NCBI GenBank assembly: GCA_012728535.1
Contig: JAAYEX010000070.1
Coordinates: forward strand, 1-6,442
Direction of reading: 5' to 3'
Origin: Clostridiaceae bacterium
GTDB taxonomy: Bacteria > Bacillota > Clostridia > Saccharofermentanales > DTU023
Length of the DNA: 6,442 nucleotides
This document shows positions 1 through 6,314 of the stretch, one piece after another. Within the stretch, counting starts at the first letter, position 1. Each line of letters opens with the position of its first letter. Both the position numbers and the translations under genes were made by a program. Below the pieces are notes generated by a model, which did no database searches, was not told the DNA's origin, and worked only from the letters and a program-made list of their open reading frames with translations.

Positions 1-174
1 CTTCTAGTCTATGCAGTACTACACTAATCGCATAGTAGCATATGGAAAAAACGAACTCTATATTTCCGTTCCGCCTGGTGGGACAAGCAGTTCGAATAAT
101 GGAATTTCTCAGCCACAAGTATAGATCAACACAAAAACAAGAATGTGTATTCCACCGGTAAGAAAGCTTATAAA

Positions 175-1872
175 CTATCTGGTGCCGCCGCCTGAGCCTC
201 CGCCGGATGCCCCGCCGCCTCCGCCTCCGAATGAGCTGCCGCCACCACCACTTGATGAAGCATTGGCACTTTTTTGAGTAGATTGAACAGTATTGGCAAA
301 ATAATGGGTCATAATTATTGTGCGCGAACTATATGGCATGTCGTATTCAACCTGCGGGTTAACAATCTTCAGCTGCTCATAAACCTCCTGAGCAATGCCC
401 ATGTAGGCAGCCCAAATCATTAATTCCTGCCAGAGTACGACATGGGATACTCCCCGTTCTTCAAGCAGAGAAAAGTCTTTAAGATAGTTTTTAAATCCAA
501 AGATCCTGTTGCCCAGGTCCTGTCCACTCGGAGTAATATCAACCTTCTTCCTGGTAAAGAATTTCATAGCCTTTTCAGTGGACTCTATGAGATATCCCTC
601 GTTTGCCATCTGAGATTCTGACTGGCTTGCAACAGCTTCCGTCCAGGCATTAAAGGCTTTAATGTTTCTTTTGACGTAGCGATTAAATTCTTTCTCAGAA
701 AGAACTCCGTCTTCCCCTGCTGCCTCAACCAGCATAGACCACAGTCTGACTTCAAGCTCATGAGTAGGCCATCTCAAGTTGGGTAGAATTCTCAGGGCCA
801 GTTTATCCTTCTTAAAGATAAGTCCGACTGCTTCAGTCAGTTCCTGTAAGCGTCCTTCAGAAACCCACTTCAAGATAAAGGCGGAAATCCAATCCGACAC
901 CTCTGAACTTGTGAAGTATTGAGTATTGATAAAGTGATACCGATATGGAACTTCCCGGTAATATGAGTCCGTAACAGTCGGCTGAAATTGTTGCTTCTTC
1001 GGAACACTAGCAGATCCTCCGACCAGGGCTGCTATTACTATAAAAAACACCAGAGATATCAGAAAAAAATTAATGACATTGCCTGTATTGGATTTATTAT
1101 CTTCCCCTTCTGTAAAGCTGCCTTGCATGGCTCTTTGAATCAGCTCTTCACTACTAACCTTGCTACTGAAGTCTGTTGAAAACGGTGTTCCTTCAAAAAT
1201 ACCGAGCAAGACTACATAGTCACTTTGCAAAAAACGATCCGAGCTATAGAAAGACAGGGCATTATTTGAAATTTCGGTTGTACCGCCTGCGTGACCAAAT
1301 CCCCATAATCTGCTTTCGGGATATACATACTCGTACGATATATCATTCTTAACATGTATCTCGATATTGGCTATCGGGTCCATATCGCGATTTATAAACT
1401 GCCAGTAAAAGGCCTGGTGGTTGTCTGTCAGATTTCCGACAAAACCGGAGATTTCATATTCAATAGTGAATTCACGTCTGCCATATGCACCCAGCCCAAA
1501 GCATAATTCAATCCCGCTTGAAGTTTGATTTATCCCGTACTTACCTGTTTTTTCAGCAAATGACGCATCAATATCCCAGGCACCGATATACTCTAACAGC
1601 TCATTATTTTCATCGTAGACGTGAAAGGACAATAATTCGGAATTACCTAAATTACCCAAAGAAAGATAATGCTCAGTACCTTTTTCAGCATAGAAAATTC
1701 GATGGTCTCTGAAAAGAACTGAGCCGTCTTCATGGATAAAGGCATCTATCCTGATAGATTCTATGTTATTTTGCGCGTAAACACTTGCCGGCGAAAAAAA
1801 GACAAGCAAAAACATGGATAAGAGTAATATCCATAAAATCCGCTTGGCTGAATTTCGCTTGAACATTACCAT
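175..1872 (-). CDS. DUF2207 domain membrane protein with glycine-rich C-terminal tail
   Basis: A 565-residue predicted membrane protein of the DUF2207 family; its biochemical role is unknown. Residues about 11-33 form a signal peptide (basic start, hydrophobic core, likely cleavage after ASVYA). Residues about 35-230 are a beta-rich extracellular domain of the DUF2207 type. A single hydrophobic membrane segment follows at about 267-288. Residues about 300-535 are then a largely helical, probably cytoplasmic region containing short segments such as YFTSSEVSDWI. The last 27 residues are almost only Gly and Ser, ending GGGTR, a tail also typical of DUF2207 and TPM/YgcG proteins. The ATG at 1872 overlaps the end of lemA by 7 bases, so translation is probably coupled; a second ATG two codons later (1866) is equally possible, as the only Shine-Dalgarno-like bases (AAGG) lie 13 bases upstream. 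The family call rests on architecture and the LemA neighbour. Confidence 0.85.
   Translation of the reverse strand: MVMFKRNSAKRILWILLLSMFLLVFFSPASVYAQNNIESIRIDAFIHEDGSVLFRDHRIFYAEKGTEHYLSLGNLGNSELLSFHVYDENNELLEYIGAWDIDASFAEKTGKYGINQTSSGIELCFGLGAYGRREFTIEYEISGFVGNLTDNHQAFYWQFINRDMDPIANIEIHVKNDISYEYVYPESRLWGFGHAGGTTEISNNALSFYSSDRFLQSDYVVLLGIFEGTPFSTDFSSKVSSEELIQRAMQGSFTEGEDNKSNTGNVINFFLISLVFFIVIAALVGGSASVPKKQQFQPTVTDSYYREVPYRYHFINTQYFTSSEVSDWISAFILKWVSEGRLQELTEAVGLIFKKDKLALRILPNLRWPTHELEVRLWSMLVEAAGEDGVLSEKEFNRYVKRNIKAFNAWTEAVASQSESQMANEGYLIESTEKAMKFFTRKKVDITPSGQDLGNRIFGFKNYLKDFSLLEERGVSHVVLWQELMIWAAYMGIAQEVYEQLKIVNPQVEYDMPYSSRTIIMTHYFANTVQSTQKSANASSSGGGGSSFGGGGGGASGGGSGGGTR
178..260 (-). repeat. 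Low-complexity GGN repeat encoding the Gly/Ser tail
   Basis: The 3' end of the DUF2207 gene consists of near-tandem GGN codons with interspersed Ser and Ala codons. It is strikingly richer in G+C than the flanking DNA. It encodes the flexible glycine tail. Such a tract can vary in length by slippage, which is inference here. Confidence 0.7.
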
Positions 1873-2411
1873 TGTGGCATATCAGCCTTAGCGCTGGAGC
1901 TTTCGAAGTATGTTTCCTGCCTAAAGCCAAACATCCCGGCAACTATTGAAGTAGGAAATTGTTGAACCTGTCTGTTCAGCTTAGTAACTGTGTCGTTATA
2001 AACCATACGTGACTGGCGAACATTATTCTCATACTTATCAATACCTTGCATAGCTTGGATATATACTCCGTCCGCCTTTAAATTCGGGTAGTTTTCAACA
2101 ACCACATCTATTTGCCTCATAGCTTCGGCAAAGAGATTGTCATCTTTCACAACCTGCTCAGCATCGGAAGATCTGTCTACTTTCCCTCTCATAGCGGTAA
2201 TATTCGTCAAGGTCTCGGCTTCATGGGCTGAATATTTTTTAGCTGCATCGATCAGACTCTTAACTGCATCCCATCTGGACTCAATTTGAGCAGCAATGTT
2301 ACCCATCGAATTTCTCACGAACTCTCTCGAAGATACCAATTTGTTATAAGTTGAAACAACCCATAACGCGATCAAAACTATTACTCCGACAACAACTGCA
2401 ATCCACCACAT
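1866..2411 (-). CDS. lemA: LemA family protein
   Basis: A 181-residue LemA family protein, close to the usual family length. It has an N-terminal membrane anchor (residues about 4-20, MWWIAVVVGV onward) with only a couple of residues before it, and the rest should be a helical bundle. Family hallmarks are visible in order: YNKLVSSRE (22-30), a segment equivalent to the canonical R-x-D-x-I-P-N-L region but diverged (SRWDAVKSLIDAAKKYSAHE, 45-64), ENYPNLKA (106-113), ENNVRQSRMVYND (128-140) and QQFPTSIVAGMFGF (150-163). Start choice is supported by AAAGGAAG at 2421-2428, nine bases upstream of the ATG. It is the first gene of a two-gene unit with the DUF2207 protein, an association seen repeatedly in Firmicutes. 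The molecular function of LemA is not firmly known; a role at the cell envelope is inferred from the anchor and partner. Confidence 0.93.
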   Translation of the reverse strand: MWWIAVVVGVIVLIALWVVSTYNKLVSSREFVRNSMGNIAAQIESRWDAVKSLIDAAKKYSAHEAETLTNITAMRGKVDRSSDAEQVVKDDNLFAEAMRQIDVVVENYPNLKADGVYIQAMQGIDKYENNVRQSRMVYNDTVTKLNRQVQQFPTSIVAGMFGFRQETYFESSSAKADMPQW

Positions 2412-2523
2412 AGTCGCTTACTTCCTTTCATAATTAAACACTTAAAAATTTCCTAGCTTTTATTATCTATTATTTTCTTCACATTTAAACCATATTTAAC
2501 GCAGGTTACTCCCTCTATCTTTG

Positions 2524-2554
2524 GTTATACTGCTAAATCAGCAAAACGTCACAA
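2524..2554 (-). promoter_or_regulatory. Candidate promoter of lemA-DUF2207
   Basis: On the minus strand, TTGTGA (2549-2554) and TATAAC (2524-2529) resemble -35 and -10 boxes. They are separated by 19 bases, slightly longer than ideal. The imperfect palindrome TGCTAAATCAGCA (2531-2543) lies in the spacer and could be an operator, but it is short. The start would leave a leader of about 105 bases before lemA. Confidence 0.3.
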
Positions 2555-2588
2555 TTTATTTGGTCATTATGCCTTATAATTATCAAAA

Positions 2589-2616
2589 TTCTTGCTCAGC
2601 TATTTAGTAATATAAT
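2589..2616 (+). promoter_or_regulatory. Candidate promoter of the carboxyltransferase gene
   Basis: A consensus TATAAT lies at 2611-2616, about 35 bases before the ATG at 2651. The -35 region (TTCTTG at 2589-2594, 16-base spacing) is poor. Another TATAAT occurs at 2575-2580, also without a good -35 box. In such AT-rich DNA the match is suggestive only. Confidence 0.33.
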
Positions 2617-2650
2617 AACAAAAAGCAAGTATTTCAAGAAAGCAGGTTTT

Positions 2651-4165
2651 ATGAAAACAATATGCATTCAAGATCTGACCGTCCGCGACGGTAACCAGTC
2701 ATTACTGGCAACGCGCATGGAGCGCGAGGATATTCTGACACTGGCAGCGGCTTTAGACAAAGTCGGCTATCACAGTATGGAAGTATGGGGCGGAGCAACC
2801 TTTGATTCGGCTTATCGTTTTCTTAATCAGTCGTCCTGGGATATTCTGAGGGATATCCGTAAGGTGGCGCCCAATACCAAGCTGTCCATGTTGCTTAGAG
2901 GACAGAATATAGTCGGATATCGTCATTACGACAACGATATCCTGGAGCGTTTTATCCGTCTCACCATAGAAAACGGCATCGACATTATACGTTGCTTCGA
3001 CGCCCTTAATGATATTGAAAATATCCGCCATGCTTTTTCATATGTAAAAAAATATAATGCTCATCTGCAGGCGGCTATTGCCTATACGGTAAGTCCCGTA
3101 CATTCAAATGAGTATTACATCGATCTGGTCAAAAAATATGAAGAGCTGGGTGCAGATTCGATTTGTATCAAAGATATGTCGGGCATCATCTCTCCTGAAA
3201 ATGCAGGAGAACTTGTCCGTACACTTAAGCAAGTGACAGATCTTCCCATAAATATGCATTCACATACGACTGCCGGACTGACACAGCTAGTCATGATCGA
3301 AGCCATGAAGGCAGGAGTTGACTGTATAGATGGCTGCATCTCCCCCTTCTCCGGAGGAACTTCTCACATAGCTGACGGCACCTTGTTGGCCATTGCAGAC
3401 CAGTTGGGCCTCTCTTCCGATATCGATCGGGATGCCCTGTCCGACGCTTATGAAGTAGCCAATAAGATTGCCGACAAGTATATTGCCAGAGGCGACTACC
3501 GCACCCGCTCTTTGATCTCCAATCCCAAAATTTTCGAATATCAGTTGCCGGGCGGCATGCTTTCAAACCTGATCAGCCAGCTGGAAGAACAAGGCGCAGC
3601 CGACCGACTGACAGAAGTCTTGCAGGAAGTTCCGCGTGTGCGTGAGGACATGGGTTATCCTCCGCTGGTAACACCACTGTCGCAGATGGTCGGCAGTCAG
3701 GCGGTTTTGAATGTGCTCACAGGAGAACGCTATAAAGTAAGCCCCTCCGAGATAAAGACATATCTTACAGGTGGTTATGGCCGTCCTCCGGCCAGAATTG
3801 ATGAGGATTTCAGACGGAAAATCCTGGGCAGCGACCAGCCCTTCGTGCCGAGCAATTCAGACTTACTGGAGCCCGAGTATGAGAAAAACTTCGCTTATCT
3901 GGAGGGACTCCTTGGCCGCGAGCCACTGGAGGAAGAAGTTGTCGCCTATACCATCTTCCCCGGCCCGGTAGAAGAATATATGAGGCGGAATGAACTTGCT
4001 ACCGTACAGCCTGAAGAAAACCCCGTCGCTGATGTTGATCCTGCAACAGAGCCGGTGGCAAAAAGTGCCCCCGTCATGCAAAGTGCAAACATGAGGACCT
4101 ATCGCATCGCAGTCGGCGACGATGAATATTTGGTAGAACTTGAAGAAGTATCAGAAGGCAGCTAA
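2651..4165 (+). CDS. oadA: Biotin-dependent carboxyltransferase subunit (oxaloacetate decarboxylase alpha / PycB type), without a complete biotinyl domain
   Basis: A 504-residue cytoplasmic carboxyltransferase of the family that moves CO2 between oxaloacetate (or pyruvate) and carboxybiotin. The N-terminal HMGL-like TIM barrel starts with DLTVRDGNQSLLATRM (8-23), where most members have RDAHQS. EVWGGATFD (44-52), LLRGQNIVGYRHY (81-93), IKDMSG (173-178, the lysine expected to be carbamylated) and MHSHTTAGL (202-210) follow. Expected metal ligands are D13, K174, H203 and H205. The conserved PYC/OADA domain is visible from about 290 (FEYQLPGGMLSNL) to about 395. A Pro/Ala-rich linker (about 455-480) leads into MRTYRIAVGDDEYLVELEEV, which looks like the first strands of a biotinyl domain, but the protein ends there with no AMKM-like site. 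The biotin carrier must be separate. The ribosome binding site is weak (AGCAGG, 2641-2646). Family is near certain; oxaloacetate decarboxylase, pyruvate carboxylase and transcarboxylase subunits cannot be separated by sequence alone. Confidence 0.92.
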   Translation: MKTICIQDLTVRDGNQSLLATRMEREDILTLAAALDKVGYHSMEVWGGATFDSAYRFLNQSSWDILRDIRKVAPNTKLSMLLRGQNIVGYRHYDNDILERFIRLTIENGIDIIRCFDALNDIENIRHAFSYVKKYNAHLQAAIAYTVSPVHSNEYYIDLVKKYEELGADSICIKDMSGIISPENAGELVRTLKQVTDLPINMHSHTTAGLTQLVMIEAMKAGVDCIDGCISPFSGGTSHIADGTLLAIADQLGLSSDIDRDALSDAYEVANKIADKYIARGDYRTRSLISNPKIFEYQLPGGMLSNLISQLEEQGAADRLTEVLQEVPRVREDMGYPPLVTPLSQMVGSQAVLNVLTGERYKVSPSEIKTYLTGGYGRPPARIDEDFRRKILGSDQPFVPSNSDLLEPEYEKNFAYLEGLLGREPLEEEVVAYTIFPGPVEEYMRRNELATVQPEENPVADVDPATEPVAKSAPVMQSANMRTYRIAVGDDEYLVELEEVSEGS

Positions 4166-4178
4166 TCAGCTGCCTTCT
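4153..4178 (+). terminator. Hairpin overlapping the oadA stop codon, probable terminator
   Basis: AGAAGGCAGCT (4153-4163) and AGCTGCCTTCT (4168-4178) form a perfect 11-base-pair stem with the loop AATC. The TAA stop spans the stem-loop junction. The following bases (TCATCATAAAG) are only modestly T-rich, so it may be a weak terminator or a 3'-end stabilising hairpin. Confidence 0.65.
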
Positions 4179-4307
4179 TCATCATAAAGACTTTGTTCCC
4201 TGCCTCCGGCAATCCGGCGATTAATAAGCTGAATGTTTTGCTTTTCATTTTGCAGTACTATTTTTCTATATTCATTTATTTGCCGCTAGCAATTGTTCAC
4301 GCTTTCT

Positions 4308-4337
4308 TTGATAAACTAAGAAAGAAATCAATATACC
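4308..4337 (+). promoter_or_regulatory. Candidate promoter of the DUF2007 gene
   Basis: TTGATA (4308-4313) matches five of six -35 positions, and TATACC (4332-4337) serves as -10 with an 18-base spacer. The inferred start near 4344 gives a leader of about 35 bases. The -35 box lies inside an inverted repeat, CTTTCTT (4302-4308), nine bases, AAGAAAG (4318-4324). Confidence 0.4.
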
Positions 4338-4379
4338 CTTATTTATAGAATCACACTAACGTCAAGGACGTTGATAATT

Positions 4380-4592
4380 ATGGATGACTTTGTATTAGTA
4401 TTTAACGGCAGCCGCTTTGAGGCAGATCTGGCCAAAGGACTATTGGAAGATGCCTCCATACCTCACTTTTTGACCAGTGAGCATGGAGCCGGTTTTGTCC
4501 TTAGAGCGGGCAGTATCCTGGAGCGTTACTACATATACGTTAACCCTGAAGACAAGAAGCGTGCTGAAGATACACTGGCAGTTCTAAACTAA
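4380..4592 (+). CDS. DUF2007 family small protein
   Basis: A 70-residue protein of the DUF2007 family (described as a putative prokaryotic signal-transducing protein), cytoplasmic, function unknown. The family pattern is visible: an opening strand (DDFVLVFNGSRFEADLAKGL), the helix and 'inactive-to-active' turn LLEDASIPHFL, a glycine-containing hairpin (EHGAGFVLRAG), then a strand YYIYV and PEDKKRAEDTLAVL at the C-terminus. A TTG at 4371 in the same frame is sometimes taken as the start, but AAGGA at 4364-4368 lies only two bases from it and eleven from the ATG at 4380, so the ATG is preferred. It is followed 77 bases later by a methyltransferase on the same strand with no terminator between them, so co-transcription is possible. 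Confidence 0.85.
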   Translation: MDDFVLVFNGSRFEADLAKGLLEDASIPHFLTSEHGAGFVLRAGSILERYYIYVNPEDKKRAEDTLAVLN

Positions 4593-4669
4593 GCTTCAGC
4601 ATTACTTACATTAGCATATAGAATAGTATCGGCTACGATCCAATATACGAAATCAGAAATGAGGAATTA

Positions 4670-5278
4670 ATGTCAGAATTCAGATTCGACAAAAGGCTTG
4701 GCATACGAACCGGCGGACTTAGGGAATGGCCGGATGACATCTATCACTACAATCGCTGCGAACCCACCCCTTACATTGTTCTGGAGCATCTGTTCAAACA
4801 CTACAAGTTAAACAGAACAGATAAGCTGGTAGACTTCGGTTCCGGAAAGGGCCGGGTAGCATTTTATATACACAATCGCTTTAAGATCCCTGTTGTGGGC
4901 ATAGAGGCTCAGGACGATGTAATCGATGAAGCCCTTCGGAATAAAAAGAGATATCGGATGCGGGCAAAGCATATTCATGCGCCTATACATTTTGAATATG
5001 CTCTTGCAGAAAACTATGAAATAAAAGCTGATGAAAATATTTTTTACTTTTTCAATCCCTTTTCAGCTGATGTCTTTAAGGAGATCTTGGTAAATATCGT
5101 TGATTCTTTGGAAAAAAACAGAAGAGAAGTTCACATCATTCTTTACTATCCCATGCCCAAATACAAGGAAATAATGAGAGATCATTCATCTTTTGAAATC
5201 TACAACAAACTAGTCATGCCGAATGCTAGAGATAGTAAGGAAAAGATTATCATTTATAGGTCAAAAGATGTTTCATAA
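4670..5278 (+). CDS. Class I SAM-dependent methyltransferase
   Basis: A 202-residue soluble protein with a single Rossmann-type methyltransferase domain. Motif I is LVDFGSGKGRVAFY (53-66), the S-adenosylmethionine-binding glycine loop. The acidic end of the next strand is VVGIEA (75-80), whose Glu should contact the ribose. A later strand carries FYFFNPFS (125-132) in the motif IV position, where related enzymes have NPP-like sequences. The N-terminal 45 residues (with YHYNRCEPTPY at 25-35) probably form a helical cap that shapes the substrate pocket. The start ATG has GAGGAA (4661-4666) three to four bases upstream. The substrate is not predictable from the sequence: small molecule, RNA and protein substrates are all open. 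Its neighbour DUF2007 gives no strong clue. No transporter or biosynthetic partner is present. Confidence 0.85.
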   Translation: MSEFRFDKRLGIRTGGLREWPDDIYHYNRCEPTPYIVLEHLFKHYKLNRTDKLVDFGSGKGRVAFYIHNRFKIPVVGIEAQDDVIDEALRNKKRYRMRAKHIHAPIHFEYALAENYEIKADENIFYFFNPFSADVFKEILVNIVDSLEKNRREVHIILYYPMPKYKEIMRDHSSFEIYNKLVMPNARDSKEKIIIYRSKDVS

Positions 5279-5360
5279 CCAGGTCATGTCCCCTTCTTTA
5301 TTCAGAGATTCAGTCCCCACCTGAGGACCGGCTGCACCAAGGTTAAACATAAAACTGATT

Positions 5361-5412
5361 ACAATAAAAGACCCCCTGCGAGCTAAATTTTCAACAACAG
5401 CTGCAGGGGGTC
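5361..5412 (-). terminator. Intrinsic terminator of prxU
   Basis: On the minus strand, GACCCCCTGC-AGCT (5412-5399) pairs with AGCT-C-GCAGGGGGTC (5384-5370), a 14-base-pair stem with one bulged base and a 14-base loop. It is followed by TTTTATTGT. The strong G/C stem and U run make a classic rho-independent terminator 21 bases after the prxU stop. On the plus strand there is no T run, so it is not clearly a terminator for the convergent methyltransferase. Confidence 0.88.
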
Positions 5413-5433
5413 AATCATGTGCTTGCTATTCAC

Positions 5434-6045
5434 TTAATCTTCAAAAGCTTCGCTGACTTTCCATACTTTCCAAACATTACCAACCAGGTCCGGACCCGGA
5501 TTCAAGGTTGTCTTGCCGGGTTTCCAACCTGAAGGTGTAACCTCTCCACCCTTAGTAGCTCTGACTAACTGGAAGGCTTTGAATTGTCTGATGGTTTCCG
5601 AGACATTTCTGCCGACCGGCGGGCTAAGAACTTCAAATCCTTGGATGACACCATCCGGATCAATGATAAAGCGGCCTCTGGTTTCTATTCCGCTCTCTTC
5701 ATCATAGATACCGTAAGCTGTTCCTATGCTGCCGCCCTGATCTGAGGCCATAGGGAAGGGAACGTCTTTTCCAATCATCTTGGATAACTCGTGTTCATTC
5801 CACATCTTATGTACTTCAGGAGAGTCAACACTGATTGACAATACTTCAACACCTATGTCCTGTAGTTCTGAATACTTATCAGCAACTGCTGATACTTCCG
5901 TTGCTCAGACAAAGGTAAAATCACCCGGATAAAAGCAAAGCAAAAGCCATTTGTCCTTGTAGTCATCCAGGCTTACTTCAATAAATTTCCCTTCATGATA
6001 AGCTCTCATTTTGAAATGAGGAGCTTCTTGTCCGACTTTAACCAT
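5434..6045 (-). CDS. prxU: Selenocysteine-containing peroxiredoxin (PrxU type), UGA at 5905-5907 read as Sec47
   Basis: A peroxiredoxin that should reduce hydrogen peroxide and organic hydroperoxides in the cytoplasm. Frame: ATG at 6043-6045, in-frame UGA at 5905-5907, stop at 5434-5436; 203 residues with Sec as residue 47. The AhpC/TSA fold is visible: VGQEAPHFKMRA (4-15), CFYPGDFTFVU-ATE (37-50, the active site, normally FYPxDFTFVCPTE), SISVDSP (70-76), PFPMASD (96-102), GRFIIDPDG (124-132), PPVGRNVSE (142-150, with the active-site Arg) and GWKPG (173-177). UGA falls exactly on the peroxidatic cysteine. The resolving cysteine of the usual GEVCP motif is Thr170 (GEVTPSGW), and Cys37 is the only cysteine. 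As I recall, PrxU of Eubacterium acidaminophilum is also 203 residues with Sec47 and lacks the resolving cysteine. A caller stopping at UGA reports only 5434-5841. A nonsense mutation is the alternative, made unlikely by the hairpin after UGA and the intact frame on both sides. Confidence 0.93.
5877..5894 (-). promoter_or_regulatory. SECIS-like hairpin for UGA decoding in prxU
   Basis: Read on the minus strand, UAUCAGC-AGUU-GCUGAUA forms a perfect 7-base-pair stem with a tetraloop, 11-28 bases after the UGA. Bacterial SECIS elements lie directly downstream of the UGA inside the coding region, with a small apical loop carrying a G among its first bases, about 16-37 bases from the codon; here the loop starts 18 bases after it and reads AGUU. 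This fits the expected position and loop for SelB binding. The pairing is seen directly; SelB recognition is inferred. Confidence 0.75.
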
Positions 6046-6059
6046 CTTGATTCCTCCTT
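6046..6059 (-). promoter_or_regulatory. Ribosome binding site of prxU
   Basis: AAGGAGG (6053-6059 on the complement) lies seven bases before the ATG at 6045. This near-perfect Shine-Dalgarno sequence marks the true start and argues that the segment upstream of the UGA is translated. A start at 5841 has no comparable site. Confidence 0.88.
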
Positions 6060-6101
6060 AGTTTTATCAGTTTATTTAATGTTTGACAAAAGTATGTTTT
6101 T

Positions 6102-6107
6102 ATTATA
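6102..6107 (-). promoter_or_regulatory. Candidate -10 box of prxU
   Basis: TATAAT on the minus strand, about 57 bases before the ATG. No convincing -35 box is seen 16-18 bases upstream. A TTGTCA/TAAAAC pair nearer the gene would start transcription inside the ribosome binding site and is less likely. No clear PerR-type palindrome was found. Confidence 0.35.
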
Positions 6108-6192
6108 CATCAAATTTACCCTGTTTGCTTATCCGTCTTCTGTTCCTGTTTTATTGAGCCTCACAAACAATAAATTATTCCCCTGAGAACGC

Positions 6193-6227
6193 AAAAAAAC
6201 CCCCCAAGCCTAATGGCTTAGAGGGTT
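6193..6227 (-). terminator. Intrinsic terminator of the rRNA-tRNA operon
   Basis: On the minus strand, AACCCTCTAAGCC (6227-6215), loop ATTA, and GGCTTGGGGGGTT (6210-6198) form a 13-base-pair stem containing two G-U pairs. It runs into seven T (6199-6193). It begins four bases after the encoded CCA of tRNA-Asn and ends the ribosomal operon. Confidence 0.93.
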
Positions 6228-6231
6228 ATTC

Positions 6232-6307
6232 TGGCTCCCCGTGTTGGGCTCGAACCAACGACATTTCGGTTAACAGCCGAATGCTCTACCGACTGAGCTA
6301 ACGAGGA
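6232..6307 (-). tRNA. tRNA-Asn (anticodon GUU)
   Basis: A complete 76-base tRNA including an encoded CCA. The acceptor stem TCCTCGT/ACGGGGA closes with one U-G pair and discriminator G. The D arm, anticodon stem TTCGG/CCGAA with loop CTGTTAA (anticodon GTT at 6274-6272), and T arm GTTGG/CCAAC with loop TTCGAGC are all intact. It follows the 5S rRNA after seven bases, so it is processed from the ribosomal operon transcript. Confidence 0.97.
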
Positions 6308-6314
6308 ATATGTA

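Noticed and set aside
2..10. TAG at 5-7 as a pyrrolysine readthrough codon joining the small left-edge frame
   Set aside because: No upstream sequence is available and nothing resembles a methylamine methyltransferase, the usual pyrrolysine host.
11..124. Small plus-strand frame of 37 codons starting MQYYTNRIVAYGKNELY
   Set aside because: Its composition is protein-like, but a TAG lies in frame at 5-7, no ribosome binding site is visible in the few bases before it, and no family is recognised. It could be the tail of a broken gene to the left; the window is too short to tell.
131..150. Weak hairpin (ACACA/TGTGT on the minus strand) after the DUF2207 gene as terminator
   Set aside because: Only five base pairs with a ten-base T-rich loop and no following U run.
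3291..3566. Antisense frame inside oadA (and others within the same gene)
   Set aside because: Shadow of a strongly conserved coding sequence; no ribosome binding site or recognisable domain.
5311..5328. Short inverted repeat GTCC...GGAC after the methyltransferase as its terminator
   Set aside because: Four base pairs and no T run; not enough to call a terminator.
5434..5841. Independent 135-residue peroxiredoxin-like gene or pseudogene
   Set aside because: It begins within the conserved SISVDSP strand, lacks the active site and a ribosome binding site, and is in frame with the upstream part through UGA. It is the C-terminal part of the selenoprotein.
5995..6186. Plus-strand frame of 63 codons opposite the prxU start
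   Set aside because: It is antisense to the prxU start and promoter region, has hydrophobic low-complexity content and no recognisable family. A TTGACA at 6083-6088 on this strand lacks a well-spaced -10 box.
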